DNA from: a virus
Strand: one strand, 5' to 3'
Virus record (IMG/VR): IMGVR_UViG_3300025319_000586
Span: 1 to 25,422 of that record
Length of the DNA: 25,422 bases
The notes under the pieces: generated by a model
The model's database searches: none
What the model saw: the letters and a program-made list of their open reading frames with translations, nothing else
Told to the model about the DNA's origin: nothing
Shown here: positions 1 to 7,453 of the stretch, piece after piece
How the letters are laid out: every line of letters begins with the position of its first letter
Numbering within the stretch: position 1 is the stretch's first letter
Translations under genes and position numbers: made by a program

Positions 1-30
1 TATTACAATTTTTATAGATTCAGTAGCCAC
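1..30 (-). CDS. Start of a probable tape measure protein (partial)
   Basis: A GTG codon directly follows the stop codon of the frameshifted chaperone reading (TAA at 33-31, GTG at 30-28) and opens ten codons, VATESIKIVI, before the window ends. The hydrophilic-then-beta opening resembles the start of many phage tail length tape measure proteins, and this gene normally follows the G/GT chaperone pair. An AAGGAG lies about 16 bases upstream, which is farther than ideal, so translational coupling is likely if the start is right. Only ten residues are visible, so the call rests mainly on gene order. Confidence 0.4.
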   Translation of the reverse strand, partial: MATESIKIVI

Positions 31-881
31 TTAATTTAGTATCATACTCCTTGCTTTTTGTCTTAATTGCTGTCTTTCTACTTCTCTTTGTTCTCTCATA
101 TTTCTACTTGCAATAGCTTTTAGATAGCCATTAAAAGTTTTCCATCCCATGTGCATTAACTCTTCATGTGTAAATCCTTCATTTATCATAGCTAAAAATA
201 AAGGTAATATAGTTATATCTTCTTGTTCTTCTCCATCTCCATCTCCGTTAAAGTTTTTTTTTCAATATCTTCATCTTCAGTTATTATTCCGCCAAGAATT
301 TCTTTAGAAACAAAAGTTATTAATTCCATTAATTGTTTAAAACTTAAATCAGCCAAAACGCCAGTCTTGATACCTTCGTTTTTAATCTTGATTATTTCTT
401 CTAATGAATTTATAACCTGTTTATATGCTTCTTGTTTATTACCGCTAGCTAACTGTTCCCCAGCTTCCATAATTGCAAAAGCATGACCAACTGTTAAGTC
501 TCCTGGTAATATCAAACTTTTACTGTGTAATTTTATTTCAACATCTTCATAAGTAGTTTCATCCAAATTAATGGATTTCCTACCTCCTTCTGTAAGAAGA
601 TCAACAAAAACAAAAGGGATGAGTTTTAGGAAACCTCCTTTATACATCATCTTTTTTTCTATCTCGTTATTTCCTAATGTATTTCTTATTTTCAATAATT
701 CTGTACATAATTTTATTACTTCTTTATATGCCGAGATTTTCCCTCTTGTTAGTTCCTCTTGTAATGATATTACAACAAGAGCTTGTTTTGAAGGAAGGTC
801 GGCAGGCAAGAACCAAGTCTTGCCCTGCCATATAATCTCAGCATCTTTTGGAAGTAACAAATCTAAATCTAATACTTTCAT
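31..881 (-). CDS. Frameshifted tail chaperone (GT-like product, -1 shift)
   Basis: If ribosomes slip back one base on the A9 run (plus-strand 254-262) after codon 209, translation continues 74 codons in the -1 frame to a TAA at 33-31, giving a product of about 283 residues. The extension starts NFNGDGDGEE, contains FTHEELMHMGWKTFNGYLKA and ends in a charged helix. It is open across its whole length and has no independent start with a ribosome binding site at its upstream end, so it is best explained as the T part of a lambda-type G/GT pair. In lambda-like phages a few percent of ribosomes make the fusion, whose T part recruits tail tube subunits to the chaperone-coated tape measure. The shift is inferred from the reading frames. 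Transcriptional slippage or a sequencing error in the homopolymer remain alternatives. Confidence 0.68.
213..881 (-). CDS. Tail assembly chaperone (G-like, duplicated domain)
   Basis: This 222-residue protein sits just downstream of the tail tube gene and upstream of the presumed tape measure gene, the standard place for the chaperone that coats the tape measure protein during tail assembly. No enzyme motif is visible. It is about twice the usual length because it contains an internal repeat: residues 15-67 align with 115-168 (shared pattern L-P-x-D-L, E-x-L-x-x-G, AYK-x-VI, E-x-x-KI-x-N), each followed by a helical segment (77-100 and 172-198). The start ATG has a good AAGGAGG site three bases upstream. 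The last 13 codons lie beyond an A9 run that allows a -1 shift into a longer product. The assignment rests on position, the frameshift and predicted helical content rather than on a recognised family. Confidence 0.72.
   Translation of the reverse strand: MKVLDLDLLLPKDAEIIWQGKTWFLPADLPSKQALVVISLQEELTRGKISAYKEVIKLCTELLKIRNTLGNNEIEKKMMYKGGFLKLIPFVFVDLLTEGGRKSINLDETTYEDVEIKLHSKSLILPGDLTVGHAFAIMEAGEQLASGNKQEAYKQVINSLEEIIKIKNEGIKTGVLADLSFKQLMELITFVSKEILGGIITEDEDIEKKTLTEMEMEKNKKI
254..262 (-). promoter_or_regulatory. Slippery A9 run for -1 frameshifting
   Basis: The minus strand reads GAA AAA AAA ACT in the zero frame. A AAA AAA is a valid X XXY YYZ heptamer, allowing both tRNAs to re-pair one base back. 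The -1 frame is then open for 74 codons. I did not identify a clear downstream stimulatory hairpin. Confidence 0.65.
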
Positions 882-892
882 ATAACCTCCTT

Positions 893-1849
893 TTAGTATG
901 CTGAATCTGTTGCATTCTGTATTGTGAATGTTATTGGACTCGCACCCTGAGCAAATCCGACAAAATCTTGAGTTAGAACTTTAATATCGGGGTCTAAATG
1001 GACTGGTGAATTTACATACACAAGTTTATTTATTACAAACCTCATTGACCTCACACCACTACCTGCTCCATAACTTAGTGTAACATCAAAACTACCACTT
1101 GCTACTACTTCAGCAGGATTAACGCCTGCTGATCCACCATAATATATCTGATTGAATTTATTTTGATTATTATAGACAAGTGTAAAGTCAAGTTCTATAT
1201 CTCTATTACCTTCCAAAATATCATTTCGGCATATATCGTCAGTAAATACTTCTTGAAGATTATTATTTATTCTTAGAGAAAATTTCTGTATTTTATTATC
1301 AGGAACTCCATCTATTGTAAAAGCTCCTTGATAGAATATCCAGGGATTATCTGTCTCATAAGTATCGCTAAGAACTTGCGTTCTTCCAGAAGCAGAGATA
1401 CCCATAAGATTGACATTGCATTTTACAGGTTGGCTTGCCTCTGCTGATATTTCAAAACTATTGACCTTACAATCCTGTAATCTTTCTATAATCTGATTAT
1501 TGATATTCTTTTCCACAGATAGCCAGGGTAAAGTTTCTGCACCTGATACTGTATGAGACCAGGGAGAACTTGAGCCAGCAATTGTTGCATTACCAAGAGC
1601 AGCAGCAACAAAGAATCCAGACATATCGGGTCTTGCCTTGAAAGTAAATCCTCCATCATATTTCTGAAATTGCTTTAATGAACTTCCAATATCTCTTACA
1701 TCTCCACCTTCCCTGAATTTCCCAATTTCTTGAGTAGTTTCTATAGTATCAGCTCCATCGTATTTTACAAATTTATTAGGAGTTACAGCAGTTGCTTTAG
1801 ATGTTTGCTTGCCAACTGCTATATATCCTTTTCCAGTTGAAATAGCCAT
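893..1849 (-). CDS. Phage tail tube protein
   Basis: The 318-residue product has the composition and layout of siphophage tail tube subunits: a short N-terminal arm (MAISTGKGYIAVGKQTSKAT), many beta-strand stretches separated by Gly/Ser turns, and a beta-rich C-terminal part ending in SPITFTIQNATDSAY. Tube subunits stack as hexamers around the tape measure protein and form the DNA conduit. The ATG has AAAGGAGGT eight bases upstream. Its neighbours agree: connector and completion genes lie upstream and the frameshifted chaperone downstream. No sheath gene precedes it, which argues for a non-contractile tail even though the head genes are Mu-like. A fused Ig-like C-terminal domain is possible given the length, but I cannot delimit one. 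Confidence 0.8.
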   Translation of the reverse strand: MAISTGKGYIAVGKQTSKATAVTPNKFVKYDGADTIETTQEIGKFREGGDVRDIGSSLKQFQKYDGGFTFKARPDMSGFFVAAALGNATIAGSSSPWSHTVSGAETLPWLSVEKNINNQIIERLQDCKVNSFEISAEASQPVKCNVNLMGISASGRTQVLSDTYETDNPWIFYQGAFTIDGVPDNKIQKFSLRINNNLQEVFTDDICRNDILEGNRDIELDFTLVYNNQNKFNQIYYGGSAGVNPAEVVASGSFDVTLSYGAGSGVRSMRFVINKLVYVNSPVHLDPDIKVLTQDFVGFAQGASPITFTIQNATDSAY

Positions 1850-1851
1850 GT

Positions 1852-2121
1852 TTACTTACCTCCTTTCTTCATATCCTTTATAGATTCACTAATAATAGAT
1901 TCACTAATAGTAGATTCACTAATAATAGATTCGCTAATAATAGGATTTTTTTCTTTTATTATTACTTTTGGCTCTTCTTCTATAACTTTTTCTAAATCAG
2001 CCCTTTCTTCTATTTCCCAATCTGCAATTTTACCATTTTCTATAATATCTCCATGATTAAGTGTTTTCCCAATCTTTGGCATATATACAGAAAAAGAACC
2101 TATATATCTTGCTTTCGCCAT
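1852..2121 (-). CDS. Small tail-region protein with SES pentapeptide repeats
   Basis: This 89-residue protein has two parts. Residues 1-55 form a compact, probably beta-rich region (IGSFSVYMPKIGKTLNHGDI). Residues 59-80 are a repeat of the unit IISES with the variant ISEST, and a lysine-rich tail follows. It lies where Mu-like phages carry a small gp38-type (DUF2635) gene between the tail completion protein and the tail tube or sheath, but I do not see enough to assign that family. The start has GGAGGTGTGAA upstream. The repeat is encoded by four 15-bp DNA units, so copy number can change without breaking the frame. Confidence 0.7.
   Translation of the reverse strand: MAKARYIGSFSVYMPKIGKTLNHGDIIENGKIADWEIEERADLEKVIEEEPKVIIKEKNPIISESIISESTISESIISESIKDMKKGGK
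1881..1940. repeat. Four tandem 15-bp repeats
   Basis: Four consecutive units of the form TAGATTCACTAATAA (second unit ends TAG, fourth has TTCG) fill 60 bp inside the 89-residue tail-region gene. The 15-bp period keeps the reading frame and encodes a serine-glutamate pentapeptide repeat. Confidence 0.95.
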
Positions 2122-2122
2122 T

Positions 2123-2593
2123 TCACACCTCCTCCGTTTTGACTATTATCTCAACTTGCCCTTCTTTAGCAAAGATACCATCTAATGCTTTATTTCGCAT
2201 AAGTGGATAATAGTCCCATCTTCTTAAATCTATATTCCATGCTGTGCTATTCAACGAAACATCTGTCCATAATATTTCAAGAATAGCCCTAATATATCTA
2301 TATATTCTTTTTGTTATTACTTCTTCATCACTATCAACATCTACTATTGAAATTACTACATTCTGATTTGCCTCCAACCAATCGGATGTTTGAATGATTG
2401 TTTCTCCACTATCACCAAGAATAATTATGGAGGGGAAATCAGGATATTCTTGTTTTTCACTAAGATAATAATGAGCTATGTCTCTTAAAATTATCCCATC
2501 TCCGTATGTAGTATTGAGACTAGTCAATTTTGCAGACATATTATTTTGCAATAAAGTCTTAATCTGATTTACAATCGTCTCCATTAAATTCAT
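2123..2593 (-). CDS. Mu gp37-like tail completion/terminator protein
   Basis: The 156-residue protein lies between the gpG-like morphogenesis gene and the tail tube gene and overlaps the former by four bases (ATGA). It begins with a helix (LMETIVNQIKTLLQ), then alternates strands and helices (PSIIILGDSGETI, VVISIVDVDSDEE, ITKRIYRYIRAILEIL) in a pattern common to tail terminator proteins that cap the tail tube and join it to the head. Mu gp37 (DUF1834) occupies the same position. Identity is therefore mostly by synteny and predicted fold. The ribosome binding site is weak (GGAG about 11 bases upstream), which fits coupling to the upstream gene. Confidence 0.65.
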   Translation of the reverse strand: MNLMETIVNQIKTLLQNNMSAKLTSLNTTYGDGIILRDIAHYYLSEKQEYPDFPSIIILGDSGETIIQTSDWLEANQNVVISIVDVDSDEEVITKRIYRYIRAILEILWTDVSLNSTAWNIDLRRWDYYPLMRNKALDGIFAKEGQVEIIVKTEEV

Positions 2594-3099
2594 GTTCCCA
2601 TTGCTCCAAATATTCTTCTTCTTTCTTCTACAATCCTTTTCCTAAACAATTCAATCCATTCTCCTTTAATTCCCATAACTGTTTCGGGAATATCTACAGG
2701 AGGTCTACGAGGTAGTTTTCTTCTTTTACCTGTTGATTGATGATAGATTGCATATGGGACATTAGTTCCTATTTCAAGTCTTGTTGGTGTTAATTTATAT
2801 AGAGATCCCTTGCTACCTTTTTTTATTAAGCTTCCTCTTAAATCTCCTTTTCTAACTAAAATAGGTTGTCCAGGATAGTGCTTCGCTTTCCATATTGCAT
2901 ATCTCGGACTAAGTGCAACCCATCCACCCGAATATCCACCCTGACTATCAAATTGCTCTTTCTCTACTCTATAGAAAATATCGCCAGCTTTTTTTAATGG
3001 TTCAGTCCAATCTGATATTGATTCAGAAAATTGAACAAGATTTCTTTCAAATTGCACATCCCCTAAAACTGAGATTTTAAAATCTATATAACCACCCAT
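2590..3099 (-). CDS. Phage virion morphogenesis protein (Mu gpG-like)
   Basis: The 169-residue product carries the signature of the gpG/tail-completion family: W-x-x-L-x-x-x-Y after a Gly-rich stretch (residues 55-68), PILVRKGDLRGSL in the middle, then YAIYHQSTG followed by LPRRPP. In Mu this protein helps join heads and tails. It starts on the TAATG overlap with the DUF1320 gene and ends on an ATGA overlap with the gp37-like gene, so all three are translationally coupled. Length is normal for the family. Confidence 0.87.
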   Translation of the reverse strand: MGGYIDFKISVLGDVQFERNLVQFSESISDWTEPLKKAGDIFYRVEKEQFDSQGGYSGGWVALSPRYAIWKAKHYPGQPILVRKGDLRGSLIKKGSKGSLYKLTPTRLEIGTNVPYAIYHQSTGKRRKLPRRPPVDIPETVMGIKGEWIELFRKRIVEERRRIFGAMGT

Positions 3100-3572
3100 T
3101 AGAATACCTGCCCTTTCCTGAATTTAGGTTTTAGATGTTCTTCTACTTGCAAACCTGCGTCATCATCATCATCTGGATTATCTACAGCATAAGAAGTAGC
3201 TCCTTGAGACCATGAAGCACGAGGTGCATCATTAAGTATTTGTGGATTTTTCTCTATTGCACTCAATTGTTGGTTAAATATTGTCCAATACCTATTTGGT
3301 GGTTCGCCTTCTGCCGTAGAGACAGCAAGTCTTCTTGAATTCTCAACTAATGCTGCTGCACCTATTGCATTTAGAGTTAATAGCATACCAGAAGCAACCG
3401 AATAACCAGTTCCAACAGGAACTGTAAATCCTACAGCCGATAATCTTGCATCAATAATCCCCGCAATCTGTGAAATTATAGAATTTATTTCGTTCTGGTT
3501 AGGATGAGAAATAGAAGTAAAAACTATTTGACTATTTACAGCTTGAACATCACCTGACGTGCAATAAGACAT
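3099..3572 (-). CDS. Head-tail connector protein (DUF1320, Mu gp36-like)
   Basis: The N-terminus MSYCTSGDVQAV and the helical segment with IDARLSAVGFTVPV match the DUF1320/gp36 family, whose members bind the portal and help complete the head-tail neck. A helix-rich middle (MLLTLNAIGAAALVENSRR) is also typical. The C-terminal part has a run of five aspartates (residues 134-138) and a charged tail. At 157 residues it is normal in length. It starts on a TAATG overlap with the preceding unknown gene and is coupled in the same way to the gpG-like gene. Confidence 0.82.
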   Translation of the reverse strand: MSYCTSGDVQAVNSQIVFTSISHPNQNEINSIISQIAGIIDARLSAVGFTVPVGTGYSVASGMLLTLNAIGAAALVENSRRLAVSTAEGEPPNRYWTIFNQQLSAIEKNPQILNDAPRASWSQGATSYAVDNPDDDDDAGLQVEEHLKPKFRKGQVF

Positions 3573-3937
3573 TATATTTCTCCATCTTCCAAATTAATGC
3601 CTACTAACTTCAATAAATATTCTCTATATTCATCATTAGTAGCTTGTCTAAGAAATTTTTTTAAAGAGCGTGCTTGAGTTTTATAAGTAAAGAATATAAA
3701 ATCCGATTTCTTATATTCTTTATCTCTAATAGACATATTTTTTTTAAATATAAATGGAATTGCTTGACTATCAAGTGCGATAACTGTTTTATTATCAGTT
3801 ATCTTTCTAAATTTGTCTTTATCTTCATTAAGTAAATTTAAAAGAATAGGATGGTTGATATATATTACATCCCCAGCCTTTCTCTTTTCGCCACACCATT
3901 TGGTGGTTTCTGTTACAACAAAATATCCTGCACTCAT
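3572..3937 (-). CDS. Unknown 121-residue late protein
   Basis: I do not recognise this protein. It begins SAGYFVVTETTKWCGEKRKAG, is lysine-rich and mixed alpha/beta, and has no signal peptide, membrane segment or cysteine cluster (one Cys at 15). It overlaps the methyltransferase upstream by four bases (ATGA) and the DUF1320 gene downstream by one base (TAATG), with an AGGAGGTGAT site before the ATG, so it is made together with the connector proteins. It sits at the exact border between the modification cassette and the connector block. It could belong to either: a small structural protein, or an accessory or acceptor protein for the cassette. Confidence 0.75.
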   Translation of the reverse strand: MSAGYFVVTETTKWCGEKRKAGDVIYINHPILLNLLNEDKDKFRKITDNKTVIALDSQAIPFIFKKNMSIRDKEYKKSDFIFFTYKTQARSLKKFLRQATNDEYREYLLKLVGINLEDGEI

Positions 3938-4728
3938 AAAATCACCTCCTTAATTTTCAAAATACATCTTAAATGTTGTTTCCACCTTAAATCATGATGC
4001 CTTTGGTAAAGTTTCTTACTTGTAAGTGTAAAGAAACTATTGCCATATTTCCAATTATTCCATGAATCTTTTATACCTTCAATACAATAAGAGAAATCAT
4101 CAATAAACCAACCTGTTTTTTCAAATAATTCAGCCCACCATATAGCAGGTTTAGCTATTTTGTGTGTTTTATCAATATTATATGCGGGGACATTATAGGT
4201 ATTCCCAACTCCCAATGGAATTATTGCAAATAAGACATATCCTTTATCACTCATTAGATTTAATAATTCATTTATTCTATCTTCTGGTATATGTTCTAAT
4301 GTATCTTTAGATACAATATATTCAAAATGTTCAATATCATCAAATGGTATAGGGTCTTTTTTTGTAGAAAGTCTACAGTATTGTTTTATTTCTTTATCTA
4401 CTTGAGATATTGCATATTCAGATATATCGCATCCCCAAGCCTGCCTATATAGCATCAATCTAAAAGCTCTCACTAAGTAACCTTTTGACGAACCAAAATC
4501 TAAAATTTTATCCTGTCTTCTTATACCAAGATGGTCTACCATAGCCATTGCCATAGGCGTGGTTAATTCAGGTAACCATCTATACATAGAAAAACAGGAA
4601 ATGCCTTTTTCAAACCCTCTCTCAAAATAATCCTCTCCATATTCCTCCTCTGTAATAGAAGGATGATTGAATTCATAGTAATTTAAATTCTCTCTTTTCA
4701 CAATCTCAGCCAAGCTGTTCTGTTGCAT
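3934..4728 (-). CDS. Class I SAM-dependent methyltransferase
   Basis: Residues 75-83 (ILDFGSSKG) form the SAM-binding motif I of a Rossmann methyltransferase. About 30 residues on comes the acidic strand with the Cys-Asp-Ile step, and VSKDTLEHIPED supplies motif II/III, followed by a strand GYVLFAIIPLG. The 264-residue length is usual for small-molecule, sugar or protein methyltransferases, and the motif set resembles methyltransferases found in glycan clusters (Methyltransf_11/23 type). The start overlaps the radical SAM gene by 31 bases. Its stop overlaps the next gene by four bases. A glycan or protein acceptor is inferred from the neighbours, not from the sequence itself. Confidence 0.85.
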   Translation of the reverse strand: MQQNSLAEIVKRENLNYYEFNHPSITEEEYGEDYFERGFEKGISCFSMYRWLPELTTPMAMAMVDHLGIRRQDKILDFGSSKGYLVRAFRLMLYRQAWGCDISEYAISQVDKEIKQYCRLSTKKDPIPFDDIEHFEYIVSKDTLEHIPEDRINELLNLMSDKGYVLFAIIPLGVGNTYNVPAYNIDKTHKIAKPAIWWAELFEKTGWFIDDFSYCIEGIKDSWNNWKYGNSFFTLTSKKLYQRHHDLRWKQHLRCILKIKEVIL

Positions 4729-5651
4729 TTATTACATGGCTCCATTATTTGTTTAGTTTTTTCTTGTGACTTAATTTCATCTCCTAAATAATGCTTTGGT
4801 AATTCAATTCCTTCTGGAAATTCAAATGAATTTTTAAATAAATGTCTGATTCTCGTTAATGCTTCGCAATTCCATATTCTTGTCAAATCCTCTTCTTTTT
4901 CTATTTTCCCAAAAGTGCATTCCCCCTGAACATCATCAGTGCAACATATACATATAGTTCCATCCCATAAAACATGAGGAAGTATGAATGGATAATCACA
5001 TACCGATGGAGTTAGACATCCAGTATCATAGCCATCTTCACCAGCCATCTCTTTAACTAAATCCAACCAGGGATTCATATTCTTAATTACATGAATATTA
5101 TCATCGGGTAACATTTGTCTGAATCTTTCAACAAATTCTTTCTCAATTCCATTATGAACATATTTTGTTTTTATCAATGCTATATGCTTATGCACTCTTT
5201 CTATGCTGCCAAGTTCATGGTATAATTCAAGAAAGTTTTTTATCATTAATTCCATTTTCACTTCCTGGAATTCACCTTTAGAATTAAAGGGATGATAAGT
5301 CATTGCAAGCGTTACATCACATTTAGAATCTTTAATAACCCTTACAACTCTTTTAATTTGTTCAGGATCTGCAACTAAACCTGTAAATAAATCAAAGTGG
5401 ACATCCTTTTTAAGAGAACATAAATATTCAATAAATTCTGGTAAATATGAATATAATAAAGGCTCACCTAAACCATTAAGATTAAATCCTGCATAGTAAT
5501 TATATTTAAGTGTCTCTAAAGCTATAAGTTTTGCAAGTTCAAAATCCATCATTCCAACTTTTCTTGTCATATACCGTCTTGGACATTCGGCACAATCTAA
5601 ACCACAAGCATTAGTTAATTCTAACTGTATTGCTTCAATCTTGTGTTGCAT
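4698..5651 (-). CDS. Radical SAM/SPASM enzyme
   Basis: The CxxxCxxC motif (Cys16, Cys20, Cys23; ACGLDCAEC) binds the 4Fe-4S cluster that cleaves SAM, and LNGLGEPLL at 58-66 is the GGEP-type motif of the barrel. The C-terminal part has the SPASM layout: a cysteine pair region around WDGTICICCTD (231-240), LxxIWNCEA (256-264), and a terminal CNKC at 306-309, which would hold auxiliary clusters. Such enzymes modify peptides or carry out sugar and small-molecule chemistry; the substrate cannot be read from sequence. The gene overlaps both flanking methyltransferase-like genes (by 17 and 31 bases), so the three are co-translated. No precursor-peptide gene is obvious nearby. Confidence 0.88.
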   Translation of the reverse strand: MQHKIEAIQLELTNACGLDCAECPRRYMTRKVGMMDFELAKLIALETLKYNYYAGFNLNGLGEPLLYSYLPEFIEYLCSLKKDVHFDLFTGLVADPEQIKRVVRVIKDSKCDVTLAMTYHPFNSKGEFQEVKMELMIKNFLELYHELGSIERVHKHIALIKTKYVHNGIEKEFVERFRQMLPDDNIHVIKNMNPWLDLVKEMAGEDGYDTGCLTPSVCDYPFILPHVLWDGTICICCTDDVQGECTFGKIEKEEDLTRIWNCEALTRIRHLFKNSFEFPEGIELPKHYLGDEIKSQEKTKQIMEPCNKCNRTAWLRL

Positions 5652-6435
5652 AAGGTCTCCTTTCTATTAATACGATTAAATCGTTTTCCCATAATTTTGT
5701 CTTAATCCATTCAGGATTATTTTCTAAAAATTCATTTAAAGCTTGTTTAATATCAGGAATAGTTGCATCATCAAATATAATTGCATCAGTCATCTTGCTA
5801 CAAATTGCTATTTCCTTTTTTGTATGTTCGTAAGTATGAATAGTATCTAGAAAAATTAATTCATAATATAGGGATAAATTCCCTGAATTAAGCATTGCAA
5901 TATCATCTCCTTGCCAAAAAGTCCACCAACTAACATCTTTATACCTGACCCATGTTTTACCTAATGGGTGCCTATCAACACTATCCAGCTTGCCACCTTG
6001 TGTTTTACACCAATAATGAAATAACGAAGTAGATATACCACTATCTCCACCAACACCAAGTTCTAAGATTGAATATGGTTGCACTTTTGCTAAGCCAGCC
6101 ATATATGCAATAGCAGATGGGTATTTCATTAACGAAAGATGCCAGAATAACTCTATTTCTGATTGAAAATATCTGTTATCCAATGCCTTACCTTTCTCTA
6201 AAATATTCGGTGTATTTTGTTCATAATGAATAAGGTCAGGATAATAAGCATTAATAAGAGAATCATCTACCGTTGATAAGAATGGTAAATCTTGCCAACT
6301 TTCTTTTTCTTGTAGTTTAATTTCATCAGGTATAATAGGGGATTGTTCTTTTAATAATTCATAATGCATTCTTAAACCTGCCTCAAATCCTTCTTGAATA
6401 CTACCATCAGGATATAAGCATTTATAATTAGCCAT
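5635..6435 (-). CDS. Class I methyltransferase-like protein (Methyltransf_24/CmcI type)
   Basis: After about 115 residues of variable sequence comes ILELGVGG (123-130), a Rossmann motif I. It is followed by KLDSVDRHPLG (acidic end of strand 2), LIFLDTIHTYEH and AIIFDDATIPDIKQAL. The D-x-x-H-x-Y-E and I-F-D-D steps are typical of the Methyltransf_24 / cephalosporin-hydroxylase-like group, common in polysaccharide and rhamnose O-methylation clusters. The start has GAGG about eight bases upstream. The end overlaps the radical SAM gene. A sugar methyltransferase role is the simplest reading of the context, but a substrate is not visible. Confidence 0.78.
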   Translation of the reverse strand: MANYKCLYPDGSIQEGFEAGLRMHYELLKEQSPIIPDEIKLQEKESWQDLPFLSTVDDSLINAYYPDLIHYEQNTPNILEKGKALDNRYFQSEIELFWHLSLMKYPSAIAYMAGLAKVQPYSILELGVGGDSGISTSLFHYWCKTQGGKLDSVDRHPLGKTWVRYKDVSWWTFWQGDDIAMLNSGNLSLYYELIFLDTIHTYEHTKKEIAICSKMTDAIIFDDATIPDIKQALNEFLENNPEWIKTKLWENDLIVLIERRPYATQD

Positions 6436-6490
6436 TAATGCCTCGCATATGACGATATTTTTCCATTCTATCTTGCCCTACTGGAATTAA

Positions 6491-7453
6491 TCACTCTATC
6501 CTCTTGTTTAATTGATTTGGATACTTTAATATCAAATTTTCGGTCTTACCCCTTATGTCATCATCTACAACCTGCTTCCATATCCTATCTTCTCTTTCCC
6601 ACCAGAAATTCTCGTATTTCAAGACAAATCCATCATTTACATCGTGTTTAACTCTGTCCCATGCTCTTGTTCCACCCCAAAAATGGATATAATAAGGATC
6701 TGCATAACCTCCATAATAAGTTCCTTCTGGCACATGATCGGGAAATGGGAAGTATCTATGATCTACAGGTGCTTTAATTAAATTATATCCTTGTTCTTCA
6801 AGCCAATAATATAGTTGTTGCCCTGGTTCATACCAACCTGCATTTAATCTACCATTATCAGAACCAGTCTTTTGCTTAAATCCTCGTTTCTCGGCAAATG
6901 CTCCAGTCCACGATAAGTAACTTTGATCCATTTCTCTTATATCCATTGTCTGATTAAATCCTTCTCCAAAATACATTGTATAATCGTGATTATCCATGCA
7001 AAGTTTATTGAATTCTTGTACAGGTTTAGTTCTATATAATGTTGCAGATGGATTAATATAATTATGCACATATCCGCCTTCATCCCAATAATAGCCAACT
7101 GCCACATTCTTTTGCTCTCCTTCTAAGAACGAAAGATACCAATCAAGCCATCCATCTTTACATGCCATACTATCTGTCTCTGCTGTAAATATATATTCAG
7201 TATCAATAAGTTCTATTGCACAATCTAAAGCTGAAGCATGGAATCTATTTGGTTTCCAATTATCTACTACCTTTACTCCTTCACCTAATTTCGTCTCAGT
7301 TATTCCTCTAATACTGTTATGCCATGACGAATTATTAACAATCATAATATCATAATCAACATTATTCTTAGTTTTCTTAAAACTTGACACAACCACTTGT
7401 GTCCATTTCCATGTATGTCCATGTGGTATTACTATTGTTACTTTTTTATTCAT
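6491..7453 (-). CDS. GT2-like (GT-A fold) glycosyltransferase
   Basis: The 320-residue protein opens with a nucleotide-sugar-binding strand (KVTIVIPHGHTW) and has IMIVNNSS at 37-43. It then has an ETDS motif at 92-95 in the place of the metal-binding DxD of family 2 glycosyltransferases. The rest is rich in aromatic residues (Trp and Tyr in the last 150 residues), as often seen in acceptor-binding halves. It begins on a TAATG overlap with the large fusion glycosyltransferase and has AAAGGAGGT before the ATG, so the two act in the same transcript. It has no membrane segment and should be cytoplasmic, consistent with modification of virion proteins before release. Confidence 0.75.
   Translation of the reverse strand: MNKKVTIVIPHGHTWKWTQVVVSSFKKTKNNVDYDIMIVNNSSWHNSIRGITETKLGEGVKVVDNWKPNRFHASALDCAIELIDTEYIFTAETDSMACKDGWLDWYLSFLEGEQKNVAVGYYWDEGGYVHNYINPSATLYRTKPVQEFNKLCMDNHDYTMYFGEGFNQTMDIREMDQSYLSWTGAFAEKRGFKQKTGSDNGRLNAGWYEPGQQLYYWLEEQGYNLIKAPVDHRYFPFPDHVPEGTYYGGYADPYYIHFWGGTRAWDRVKHDVNDGFVLKYENFWWEREDRIWKQVVDDDIRGKTENLILKYPNQLNKRIE

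Noticed and set aside
223-885. Plus-strand open frames opposite the tail chaperone
   Set aside because: They lie antisense to a gene with a good ribosome binding site and a coherent product; no start signals of their own.
1881-1940. CRISPR-like repeat
   Set aside because: Units are contiguous with no spacers and lie inside a coding frame.
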